Shown here: piece after piece, positions 1 to 7,575 of the stretch | Numbering within the stretch: position 1 is the stretch's first letter | How the letters are laid out: each line of letters opens with the position of its first letter | DNA from: Syntrophaceae bacterium UBA6109 | Lineage (GTDB): Bacteria; Desulfobacterota; Syntrophia; Syntrophales; UBA6109 | DNA: 64,000 nucleotides | Assembly (NCBI GenBank): GCA_002428445.1 | Contig: DIWJ01000058.1 | Coordinates: 1-64,000 of the forward strand | Reading direction: 5' to 3' | Notes under the pieces: generated by a model | What the model saw: only the letters and a program-made list of their open reading frames with translations | The model's database searches: none | What the model was told of the DNA's origin: nothing | Made by a program: the position numbers and the translations under genes

Positions 1-71
1 CAAAAACTTTCTTGGGACAGTAGTGGAAAAAATAACGGGAAACGCTTCCCGGAGAGAATCGGAGGAACATC

Positions 72-971
72 ATGGTTTCATTCGTGCCGCGGGGGATCAT
101 CCCCGCGATGGTGACGCCCCTCGACGCGAACGGTCGGGTCGCCGAAAAACCCCTGCGCAAGCTGGTCAACCATCTGATCGCCGGCGGCGTCCACGGGCTT
201 TTCCCCGTCGGCAGCCAGGGGGAGTTCTTCGCCCTCGCCATCGAACAGAAAAAGGAGATTCTCCGGATCGTCCTCGACGAGACGCGCGGGCGCGTGCCGG
301 TCTATGCAGGGACCGGCGCCGTGACGACGCGCGAGGTAATCGAGACGACGAAGATGGCGCGGGATCTCGGCGTCAACGCCGTCTCCGTCTTGACCCCCTA
401 TTTCCTCGTCCCCAGCCAGAAAGAGCTCATCGAGCACTACCTGGCGGTGGCCAGGGCCGTGCCGGATCTGCCCATCCTCCTCTATTCGAACCCGGAACGG
501 ACCCAGGTTCCTTTTCCGACCTCCACCGTGAAGGAATTGGCTGCCGTGGACAACATCGTCGGGATCAAGGATTCGAGCGGCGACATGTCGCTGAGCGGGG
601 AGTATATCCGCCTCACCCGCGGCATGAATTTCTCCGTGCTCGCCGGCCGCGACACGCTCATCTACGCGACACTCTGTTACGGGGGCACGGGGTCGATTAC
701 GGCCACGGCCAACGTGGATCCGCGCGTCCCCGTGGAGATCTACGAGGCCTTTCAGTCCGGCGACCACAAACGCGCCCTGGAGGCCCAGTACCGTCTCGCC
801 CCCCTGCGCATCGCCTTCGGCCTGGGGACCTTCCCCGTCGTCATCAAAGAGGCGCTGAGCATGATCGGCATCGAGGCGGGCCCGGCGATCCCTCCCGTCG
901 GCCCCATGACGGCCGAAAATCGCGACAAGCTGCGCAAGGTCCTCGCCGGGATGGGCCTGCTGAAAGACTGA
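72..971 (+). CDS. DapA/NAL-family (dihydrodipicolinate synthase-like) aldolase or hydratase
   Basis: This 299-residue protein is a TIM-barrel class I aldolase of the DHDPS/N-acetylneuraminate lyase family, which forms a Schiff base with a 2-oxo acid. The Schiff-base lysine lies in the VGIKDSSGD stretch near residue 160 and the partner tyrosine in LLYSNPE near residue 134. The usual GTTGE or GSTGE substrate loop is GSQGE here, so lysine biosynthesis is unlikely and a sugar-acid or hydroxy-oxo-acid role is more probable. The ATG follows GGAGGAACATC. It is the first gene of a run ending with TctC at 6402 and is followed 10 bases later by a hydroxyacid dehydrogenase. The family is certain; the substrate is unknown. 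Confidence 0.88.
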   Translation: MVSFVPRGIIPAMVTPLDANGRVAEKPLRKLVNHLIAGGVHGLFPVGSQGEFFALAIEQKKEILRIVLDETRGRVPVYAGTGAVTTREVIETTKMARDLGVNAVSVLTPYFLVPSQKELIEHYLAVARAVPDLPILLYSNPERTQVPFPTSTVKELAAVDNIVGIKDSSGDMSLSGEYIRLTRGMNFSVLAGRDTLIYATLCYGGTGSITATANVDPRVPVEIYEAFQSGDHKRALEAQYRLAPLRIAFGLGTFPVVIKEALSMIGIEAGPAIPPVGPMTAENRDKLRKVLAGMGLLKD

Positions 972-981
972 GGTGACGTTC

Positions 982-1959
982 ATGAAGCTCAAGGTGCTGA
1001 TCGTCCAGCCGATCCACGAACGCGGCGTGCAGGTCTTCGGCGACCGATTCGACGTGCGCGTCGCGACCGATCCGTCCGTGCAGACGGTGAAGAGGGAAAT
1101 CGCCGGCGTCGCCGGCGCGGTTGTCCGCACCGCACCCTTCAACCGGGAGATCATCGAGGCCGCCGACACCCTCAAGGTCATCGGAAGGCACGGCGTGGGC
1201 GTGGACAATATCGACCTGCAGGCGGCGACGGAAAAGGGTATCGTCGTTGTCAACACCCCCCTCGCCAATGCCACTTCCGTGGCGGAGCACACGATCCTCG
1301 CCATCGGAGCCCTCGCCAAGCGGATGCGCGTCATGGACAGCGCCGTCCGCGAGGGCCGCTGGGAAGTCCGCAACGAGTACAAGTGCGTCGATCTGGAGGG
1401 CAAGGTCCTGGGCCTTGTCGGACTGGGGCGCGTGGGATCGCTCGTGGCAAAAAAGGCGGCGGCGGCTTTCAACATGCAGGTGGTCGCGTACGACCCCTAT
1501 ATTGCGCCGGAGACGGCCCGATCGCTGGGCATCGAGCTTTGCGTAAACGCAGAGGAGATTTTCCGCCGGGCCGACGTCGTTTCGCTGCACACGCCGCTGA
1601 CGCCCGAAACGAGGGCGCTCGTGAACGCAAACCGCCTCCGGATGATGAAACCCGGGGCCTTTCTGGTCAACTTTTCCCGCGGTGAAGTCGTCGACGAAAA
1701 GGCCCTGTACGAGGCCCTGAAGAACGGCACCATCGCCGGGGCCGCCCTTGACGTCTTCGATCCCGAACCCCCCGGGAAGAACAACCCGCTCTTCGGCCTG
1801 GATTCGGTGCTTCTGTCACCGCACAGCGCCGCCCTGACACAGGAGTGCGTCATCCGGATGGCGACGGGCGCCGCCGAAGGGGTCGTCGATGTCCTCAGCG
1901 GCCGGCCCCCCTCCTTTGTTGTGAATCCGGAGGTCTTGAAGAAACTTTCCCTCGCGTAG
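982..1959 (+). CDS. D-isomer-specific 2-hydroxyacid dehydrogenase (SerA-like)
   Basis: This 325-residue NAD-dependent dehydrogenase interconverts a D-2-hydroxy acid and its 2-oxo acid. The Rossmann motif GLVGLGRVGS lies near residues 142-151. The catalytic triad is visible as Arg in NFSRGEVVD, Glu in DVFDPEPP and His in LSPHSAA. The C-terminal ACT domain of many SerA proteins is absent. I chose ATG 982, preceded by GAGGTG at a good distance, over GTG 973. The neighbouring aldolase, LarA-type racemase and TTT transporter suggest catabolic oxidation of an imported hydroxy acid rather than serine synthesis. That role is inference. Confidence 0.88.
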   Translation: MKLKVLIVQPIHERGVQVFGDRFDVRVATDPSVQTVKREIAGVAGAVVRTAPFNREIIEAADTLKVIGRHGVGVDNIDLQAATEKGIVVVNTPLANATSVAEHTILAIGALAKRMRVMDSAVREGRWEVRNEYKCVDLEGKVLGLVGLGRVGSLVAKKAAAAFNMQVVAYDPYIAPETARSLGIELCVNAEEIFRRADVVSLHTPLTPETRALVNANRLRMMKPGAFLVNFSRGEVVDEKALYEALKNGTIAGAALDVFDPEPPGKNNPLFGLDSVLLSPHSAALTQECVIRMATGAAEGVVDVLSGRPPSFVVNPEVLKKLSLA

Positions 1960-2035
1960 GGGCGGACGGTGAAAGCCCCGTCCGGTTGCAGGTTTTTCGA
2001 ATCTCCTTTTTTTGCGCGGATGCGCGGAGATCCCG

Positions 2036-3346
2036 ATGCCTCGCTACATCGTACCCAACGGTCAGCGAAGAATTCCCCTTGACATCCCCGACGCTGTCAA
2101 GGTGACGATAGTGAAGAATCGTCCGCTGCACGTCCTGCCTGATCCGGAACGCGCCATTCGCGAGGCGGTCGCTCATCCCATCGCGTCTCTCCCCCTTTCA
2201 AAAAAGGTTCGCCGCGGACAGAAGGTGGCCGTCATCGTCACCGACATCACGCGGAAACTTCCCGAAGACCTGATCCTGCCGGTCCTCCTGGAGGAGCTTC
2301 AGGCCGGGGGTGTCCCTTCCGCCGACGTCACGATTGTTGTGGCGACGGGGACGCACCGGCCCAATACGCGCGACGAATTGGCCGGCAAGTTCGGAGCCGA
2401 TCTCGTGGACCGGCTGCGCTTTGTGAATCACAGCGCCTGGGACAGAGGCGGGCTGACGGATCTGGGGAAGACAAGGAACGGGATCCCGGTGGTCGTCAAT
2501 CGGGAGGTTGCCGAGGCGGATGTGCGGATCTCGACGGGGGTCATCGAGACGCACCTCTTCGCCGGCTACAGCGGCGGCGTGAAGAGCGTCGCCGTCGGCG
2601 TCGCCGGAGCGGACACCATCGCCGCCACGCACAATTACGACATGATGAAGCAGACCAGCCTGGGGATGATCGAGCACAATCCCTTCCGGGATTTTCTCAC
2701 GGAAGCCGCGGCTGCCGTGGGTCTCGATTTCATCGTCAACTGCGTCCAGACGGGTGAAAAGGGCCTGGTGAAGGTCGTCGCCGGAGATCCCGTGCTGGCA
2801 TTCCAGGAGGGGGTCCGGACGGCCCGCGCCATGTACGAGGTGGAGATCGACGGTCCGGGCGCGATCGTCATCACCGGCGTCCTCTATCCCAAGAACCGCG
2901 ATCTGTACCAGGCAACCCGGGCGGCCAACACGTCCCTGTTCGGACCCCGGCCGGTCGTGGAAAAAGGCGGGGTGCTGCTGATGCCGGCGAGTTGCGAAGA
3001 TGGCTTCGGCCATCCGGGGTACGTGGACTGGATGTCCCGGTGCAACAGCGCCGACGAGATCGTCCGGTCGGCGTGCGAGGACGGTTTCGGCCCGGGCGAC
3101 CAGAAGGCGCTGATCCTGGCGCGGATTCTTCAGCATGCGCGGCTGGTCGTGACGGACTGCCTCATTCCCCCCGCAGAGCTTGCGCGGGTGCATCTGGAAT
3201 CCGCCGCCACGCTTCAGGGCGCCCTGGACGATGAGCTTCGGCGCCGCCCGGACGCCGGCGTCATCATCATCCCGGATGCGCTTCTTACCCTGCCGATCCT
3301 CGGGGATGCGGATGCGCTCAAAGAAGGAGGAAAGGACCGGCCGTGA
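2036..3346 (+). CDS. LarA-family nickel-pincer racemase/epimerase (first of three)
   Basis: This 436-residue protein belongs to the lactate racemase LarA family (DUF2088). LarA uses a nickel-pincer nucleotide to racemise or epimerise 2-hydroxy acids by hydride transfer. The cofactor and catalytic residues known from Lactobacillus LarA have visible counterparts: His in TGTHRP near residue 107, His in ETHLFAGYSGG near 173, Lys in GGVKSV at about 183 and His in ATHNYD near 199. ATG 2036 follows GCGGAGA; a TTG at 2012 lacks a comparable ribosome site. The stop overlaps the GTG of the TctB-like gene. The context suggests it racemises the acid imported by the TTT transporter. The cofactor synthesis genes larB, larC and larE are not in this window. 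Confidence 0.85.
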   Translation: MPRYIVPNGQRRIPLDIPDAVKVTIVKNRPLHVLPDPERAIREAVAHPIASLPLSKKVRRGQKVAVIVTDITRKLPEDLILPVLLEELQAGGVPSADVTIVVATGTHRPNTRDELAGKFGADLVDRLRFVNHSAWDRGGLTDLGKTRNGIPVVVNREVAEADVRISTGVIETHLFAGYSGGVKSVAVGVAGADTIAATHNYDMMKQTSLGMIEHNPFRDFLTEAAAAVGLDFIVNCVQTGEKGLVKVVAGDPVLAFQEGVRTARAMYEVEIDGPGAIVITGVLYPKNRDLYQATRAANTSLFGPRPVVEKGGVLLMPASCEDGFGHPGYVDWMSRCNSADEIVRSACEDGFGPGDQKALILARILQHARLVVTDCLIPPAELARVHLESAATLQGALDDELRRRPDAGVIIIPDALLTLPILGDADALKEGGKDRP

Positions 3347-3798
3347 AGAAACAGGAACGCATTGCCGCGGTGCTCACGTCTCTTGGAGGCGTGATGGTGA
3401 TGGTTTACGCCTGGCGCCTCCTGAAACTCGGTTCGATCCATGTGCCGGATGCGGGTTTCCTGCCGTTTCTGTGCGGATTGGGTCTGACGATTCTCGGGGT
3501 GGTCTGGGGGCTGGCGCTCCGGGCGGGCAAGAGGGGGAGAGAGGGCGAAGCCGCGGAGAAGCGGCGGTGGCAGCGACCCTTTCTGGCCCTGCTTCTCATG
3601 GTGATCTACGGTCTGGCGATCGAAAGGATCGGCTACCTCACGTCGACGCTCGCATTCATGATCGCCTGGCAGCAATTCATCGAACACGAGAAAGTGTTCA
3701 AGACGATGGTGATCTCTCTTTTCGGGACGCTCGCGATGTACGTCCTGTTCAGCTACCTGCTGAAGGTACCCGTTCCCGCGGAATTCTTTGTCCGCTGA
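3343..3798 (+). CDS. tctB: Tripartite tricarboxylate transporter small membrane subunit (TctB family)
   Basis: This 151-residue protein has about four hydrophobic segments and the layout of the small membrane subunit of TTT transporters. The first helix is near residues 5-25, a basic loop lies around residues 60-75, and three further helices follow. It pairs with the large TctA permease to import carboxylates captured by the periplasmic TctC receptor. It starts at GTG, overlaps the preceding racemase stop by four bases and has a strong AAGGAGGAAAG site, so it is translationally coupled. TctA follows 13 bases later. TctB proteins are poorly conserved, so the call rests on size, topology and position. 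Confidence 0.85.
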   Translation: MKKQERIAAVLTSLGGVMVMVYAWRLLKLGSIHVPDAGFLPFLCGLGLTILGVVWGLALRAGKRGREGEAAEKRRWQRPFLALLLMVIYGLAIERIGYLTSTLAFMIAWQQFIEHEKVFKTMVISLFGTLAMYVLFSYLLKVPVPAEFFVR

Positions 3799-3811
3799 AG
3801 GAGACGATTCC

Positions 3812-5305
3812 ATGGACATATTTCATGGCCTGCTGCAGGGCTTCTCCATCGCCCTCACGGGAACGAACATCCTCTTTGCCTTCCTTGGAGCCCTCCTCGG
3901 CACGGCGATCGGCGTTCTCCCGGGACTCGGCCCGGCGGCGACCATCGCGCTTCTCCTCCCCGTCACGTACGTAATCGGCTCCCCGGTCACGGCGATCATC
4001 ATGATGGCGGGAATCTTTTACGGTTCGATGTATGGCGGCTCGACCACCTCCATTCTCCTGAATCTTCCCGGGGAGGCGGCCTCCGTCGTCACCTGCATCG
4101 ACGGGTATCAGATGGCCAAGAAGGGGCGCGCGGGAGCGGCCCTAGGCATTGCCGCGATCGGATCGTTCGTTGCCGGTACGCTTGCCGTCATCGGCCTGAC
4201 CCTCTTTGCCCCGCCGCTCGCCGAATTCGCCCTGGCGTTCGGTCCCCCCGAGTATTTCGCCCTGACGACGCTGGGGCTTCTCCTGGCCGTGACGCTCTCG
4301 GGCGGATCGATCGTCAAGGGGCTGATCATCCTCTTCGTCGGGTTGCTTCTCGCCATGGTGGGTCTCGACCCGATTTCGGGCAATGTCCGCTTCACCTTCG
4401 GGAGTCTCGGTCTCCAGGGCGGGTTTGATTTTGTGACCCTGGCAATGGGGGTCTTCGGCCTCGGCGAGATCCTCTACAATCTCGAATCGCCCCTGAAGAC
4501 GGAAATCGTCACGACGAAAATCGGCAAGGTCTTTCCGACGCTGAAAGACTGGGCCGAGTGCAAGTGGGCCATCTTCCGGGGATCGGTCATCGGCTTCTTC
4601 ATCGGGATCATCCCCGGCGGCGGCGCCGTCATCTCGTCGCTCGCCTCCTATGCCGTTGAAAGGAAATGCGCCAAGCAGCCGGAGGAATTCGGCTGCGGCG
4701 CCATCTGCGGGGTGGCGGGGCCCGAATCGGCGAACAACGCCGCATCGAGTTCCTCCTTCATTCCGCTGCTCACCCTGGGCATCCCCGGCAACGCCTCGAT
4801 CGCCATGATCTTCGCGGCCCTGATGATCCAGGGGATCACGCCGGGTCCGTTTCTGGTCAAGGAGCACCCCGACGTCTTCTGGGGCGTCATCGCCTCGATG
4901 TATCTGGGAAACGTGATGCTCCTGGTTCTGAATCTCCCGCTCGTCGGCCTCTGGGTGCAGATGCTCCGCGTGCCCTACGGCATTCTCGCCCCGGTGATTG
5001 TCCTCTTCACGACCGTCGGCGTCTACAGTGTCCAGAACCAGACCTTCGATATCTTCTCCATGCTGTTCTTCGCCGCACTGGGTTACGGGATGCGGAAACT
5101 GAACTTCGATCCGGCCCCCCTGCCCCTTGCCTTTGTCCTGGAACCCATGGTCGAGAATTCGTTGCGGCAGTCTCTCCTGATGTCCGGCGGCACCCCGATG
5201 ATCTTCCTGAGCCGCCCGATATCGGAGACCCTGCTCGCCATCCTCTTCATCCTGGTCGCCGGACAGGCGGCCTTCTATATCAGAAGGAGGATAAGAGAAA
5301 AATGA
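3812..5305 (+). CDS. tctA: Tripartite tricarboxylate transporter permease TctA
   Basis: This 497-residue integral membrane protein is the large TTT permease subunit, with about eleven or twelve hydrophobic segments. The family signature GIFYGSMYGGSTTSILLN lies near residues 66-83, and a second glycine-rich repeat (IGIIPGGGAVISS) near residues 270-282 reflects the internal duplication of the family. ATG 3812 is preceded by GAAGGAGACG; an upstream in-frame start at 3788 would overlap TctB and has no better site. It lies between TctB and TctC. A second, partial TctA sits at the right edge of the window on the other strand. Confidence 0.93.
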   Translation: MDIFHGLLQGFSIALTGTNILFAFLGALLGTAIGVLPGLGPAATIALLLPVTYVIGSPVTAIIMMAGIFYGSMYGGSTTSILLNLPGEAASVVTCIDGYQMAKKGRAGAALGIAAIGSFVAGTLAVIGLTLFAPPLAEFALAFGPPEYFALTTLGLLLAVTLSGGSIVKGLIILFVGLLLAMVGLDPISGNVRFTFGSLGLQGGFDFVTLAMGVFGLGEILYNLESPLKTEIVTTKIGKVFPTLKDWAECKWAIFRGSVIGFFIGIIPGGGAVISSLASYAVERKCAKQPEEFGCGAICGVAGPESANNAASSSSFIPLLTLGIPGNASIAMIFAALMIQGITPGPFLVKEHPDVFWGVIASMYLGNVMLLVLNLPLVGLWVQMLRVPYGILAPVIVLFTTVGVYSVQNQTFDIFSMLFFAALGYGMRKLNFDPAPLPLAFVLEPMVENSLRQSLLMSGGTPMIFLSRPISETLLAILFILVAGQAAFYIRRRIREK

Positions 5306-5324
5306 CAAGGGAAGCGGGATCAAC

Positions 5325-5363
5325 GGGGCAAAGGAACGAGGATCGCAACCGATCCCTTGCCCC
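5325..5363 (+). other. Intercistronic stem-loop between tctA and tctC
   Basis: GGGGCAA (5325-5331) pairs with TTGCCCC (5357-5363), and GGATC (5340-5344) pairs with GATCC (5351-5355) inside it. No T tract follows. It sits in the 116-base gap between permease and receptor genes, where such hairpins often set unequal expression of the abundant receptor and the scarce permease. The pairing is visible; the function is inferred. Confidence 0.5.
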
Positions 5364-5421
5364 TGGGAAGAATGCGTTGACGCCATGAGCACCATTAACC
5401 CATGAGAAAAGGAGGTATAAC

Positions 5422-6402
5422 ATGAGGCAGATCCGCAGAGGTTTCCTGTTCCTGGCCGTGGCGATGATTTCCCTGTCGCTTGCCGGTGGCCTGTGCTTCG
5501 GCGCGGAGAAATATCCGACCAAGCCGATCCAGGTCATCGTGCCCTGGGCCGCCGGAGGTTCAACCGATTTGTTGGCCCGCACGATAGAAAAATTCTGGAC
5601 GAAGTACAGCCCCCAGCCGATGGTTGTCATCAACAAACCGGGCGCAGGCGGCGTCATGGGCGAGGAGTTCGTCATCCGCTCCAAACCGGACGGCTACACC
5701 CTCTATTTCGGACAGGGATCCGGCCACGACCTCGTCATGCCGCACCTGAAGAAGATGCCTTTTGACCCGCTCAAGGACATCGCGCCGGTGGCGCGCATCT
5801 CCATCCATTCGGTCCTCGTCTGTGTCGGCGGGACGTCCCCGATGAATTCGATGAAGGACCTGGTCGCCTATGCGAATGCCGGGAACAAGGTCACCGCCGC
5901 CGTCTCCACGGCGGCCGGTGCCGTGGACATCGTCATGAGGGCGATCTCCAAACGGGCGAATATCACCATTACCACCGTGCCTTTCAGGGGCGGCGCTGAA
6001 GCGGTGACCGCGCTTGCGGGCGGGCACCTTACGATCGGCGGCGGCCATCCCTCCGAGGTCATGCCGCACATTGTCGCCGGACGCTTCAAGGCGATCGGCG
6101 TGGCCCTGCCTGAGCGCGATTCCGCGCTGCCGAACATCCCGACCTTGAGGGAACAGGGAATCGACGTTTCCACCTGGGGTTCCGTGAAGGGCGTCGCCAT
6201 GCCGCTCGACACACCGCCGGAGATCATCGCGTACATGTCGTCCACGCTGAAGAAGATCACCGAGGATGCGGAATTCAAGAAGGCCATGGTCGCGCTCTAT
6301 CAGCCAATCGAGTATCTGGACTCGAAGGAGTGGGCCGCCTTCATGCAGAAGGCGTCCAAGGATTACGGAGACCTGATCAAGGAGCTCGGGATCAAGCTGT
6401 AG
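5422..6402 (+). CDS. tctC: TctC/Bug-family periplasmic solute receptor
   Basis: This 326-residue extracytoplasmic binding protein delivers a carboxylate to the TctAB permease. Residues 1-30 form a typical signal peptide (basic MRQIRR, then a hydrophobic core ending ...CFGAE). The mature start YPTKPIQVIVPWAAGGSTD is the hallmark of the Bug/TctC family, in which the conserved glycine-rich loop binds the substrate carboxylate. The start has a strong AAAAGGAGG site. It closes the operon beginning at 72. The ligand cannot be read from sequence; the racemase, dehydrogenase and aldolase in the operon argue for a hydroxy acid or sugar acid. Confidence 0.93.
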   Translation: MRQIRRGFLFLAVAMISLSLAGGLCFGAEKYPTKPIQVIVPWAAGGSTDLLARTIEKFWTKYSPQPMVVINKPGAGGVMGEEFVIRSKPDGYTLYFGQGSGHDLVMPHLKKMPFDPLKDIAPVARISIHSVLVCVGGTSPMNSMKDLVAYANAGNKVTAAVSTAAGAVDIVMRAISKRANITITTVPFRGGAEAVTALAGGHLTIGGGHPSEVMPHIVAGRFKAIGVALPERDSALPNIPTLREQGIDVSTWGSVKGVAMPLDTPPEIIAYMSSTLKKITEDAEFKKAMVALYQPIEYLDSKEWAAFMQKASKDYGDLIKELGIKL

Positions 6403-6470
6403 CCGTTGGAGCGAAAGATGCCGGCGGCGGCCGGTGATTGTCCGACAAGAATGCACATGAACAAGGGGGT

Positions 6471-6492
6471 CCGCAGGCCTTTCGGCCTGCGG
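6471..6492 (+). terminator. Candidate terminator after the TTT operon
   Basis: CCGCAGGCC, loop TTTC, then GGCCTGCGG form a perfect 9-bp stem about 70 bases after the tctC stop. The T-rich stretch that follows is interrupted, so factor-independent termination is plausible but not certain. Confidence 0.55.
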
Positions 6493-6570
6493 GCTCTCCG
6501 GTCTCTGTATTTTAACGGATTGCGATGTCGTTCCGTGCCGGGACGCCTCCCGGAGAAATTCGGTTTCATC

Positions 6571-6600
6571 TTGACATTATTTTCCGTTCCTGCCTATCTC
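6571..6600 (+). promoter_or_regulatory. Candidate sigma-70 promoter for the export-type operon
   Basis: TTGACA at 6571-6576 is followed after 18 bases by TATCTC. The -35 is exact and the -10 weak. It is the best promoter-like sequence in the 300-base gap 6403-6702, which otherwise holds the terminator at 6471 and the hairpin at 6604 and no gene. Confidence 0.4.
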
Positions 6601-6603
6601 TAC

Positions 6604-6629
6604 GCAGCCGACAAACTTCCGTCGGCTGC
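6604..6629 (+). other. Leader hairpin (possible attenuator)
   Basis: GCAGCCGAC (6604-6612) and GTCGGCTGC (6621-6629) form a 9-bp stem with an 8-base loop, followed by TCTTTTCC. It lies just downstream of the candidate promoter and about 70 bases before the next start codon, so it would be in the 5' leader. An attenuator or mRNA-stabilising role is a guess. Confidence 0.4.
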
Positions 6630-6702
6630 TCTTTTCCTCAAAAAACCAACAGGGTGAACAAGCAGGGGCAACTCGTAAAGAGGATGCACAAGAGGGGGAA
6701 CT

Positions 6703-7515
6703 ATGATCAGGAAAATCTTTATTTTTCTCTTCGCGGGACTTTGGCTGATGGGCGGCCTGGCGCAGGCGGCGGAGCTGACCGGCCGGCAGATCATGGAGAA
6801 GCAGAAAGAAAACCACAAGGTGAAAAGCGAGGTCGGTTCGGAAATCATGCTTCTCGTCGACAAGGACGGTAACCAGGAAAAAAGGCAGGTCAGGCGGTAT
6901 GCCAAGGAAGTGGAAAAGGATCTGCACCGTTATCTCGTCGTTTTTCTGAGCCCCGGCGATATCAAGGGAACGGCCTTGCTCACCTGGGAACAGAAGGGAC
7001 GGGAAAATGATCAATGGCTCTACCTGCCGGCGCAGAAGAAGATGCAGCGCATCGCCAAGGGAAGCAAGAAGAACTACTTCATGGGAACCGACTTCACCTA
7101 TGAAGACATGGAGCCGGAAGATATCGACAACTTTCAGTACACCGTTCTGCGCGCCGAAAAAGTGAACCACGACGGCAAGGATTACGAGTGTCACGTCGTA
7201 CAGGCCGTTCCCGCAAACGAAGACAAGGCGCGGGAGAGCGGGTACTCCAAGAGGATCATGTGGATCGACAAGGTCAATCTGGTCACCATCAAAGGCGAAT
7301 TCTACGATCGGCGGGATCGTCTCCAGAAGACGCAGACCAACCATGACATGGAGAACATCGAGGGGACGGTCTGGCGTGCAAAGAAGACGCTGATGAATCA
7401 TCAGGAGAAGAACCACAAGACCCTGACGGGCGTCACTTCCCGGAAAGTGAACACGTCGATTGACGATTCCGTATTCACGGAACGTTTCATTCTTTCGGGC
7501 AGGCATACGGAATAG
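6703..7515 (+). CDS. Outer-membrane lipoprotein-sorting (LolA-like) protein
   Basis: This 270-residue secreted protein has a clear signal peptide (residues 1-23, cleavage after AQA). The mature part (GRQIMEKQKENHKVKSE..., EKRQVRRYAKEV, then the lysine-rich KKMQRIAKGSKK) matches the LolA-like family usually annotated as outer membrane lipoprotein-sorting protein, whose members commonly sit next to MMPL/RND transporters. It probably binds a lipidic or hydrophobic cargo in the periplasm. The next gene, 60 bases downstream, encodes such an RND protein, followed by a beta-barrel candidate, so the three likely form one envelope transport system. The cargo is unknown. Confidence 0.82.
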   Translation: MIRKIFIFLFAGLWLMGGLAQAAELTGRQIMEKQKENHKVKSEVGSEIMLLVDKDGNQEKRQVRRYAKEVEKDLHRYLVVFLSPGDIKGTALLTWEQKGRENDQWLYLPAQKKMQRIAKGSKKNYFMGTDFTYEDMEPEDIDNFQYTVLRAEKVNHDGKDYECHVVQAVPANEDKARESGYSKRIMWIDKVNLVTIKGEFYDRRDRLQKTQTNHDMENIEGTVWRAKKTLMNHQEKNHKTLTGVTSRKVNTSIDDSVFTERFILSGRHTE

Positions 7516-7575
7516 CTTTACGGCCGGACCGCGCGGAACCGGCTCGCACCGGTCATGCGCGCATAGGGGATCAGA

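Noticed and set aside
78..1475. Long minus-strand open frame (465 codons) opposite the aldolase and dehydrogenase genes
   Set aside because: It is antisense to two well-supported genes, has no family resemblance and reflects high-GC codon structure.
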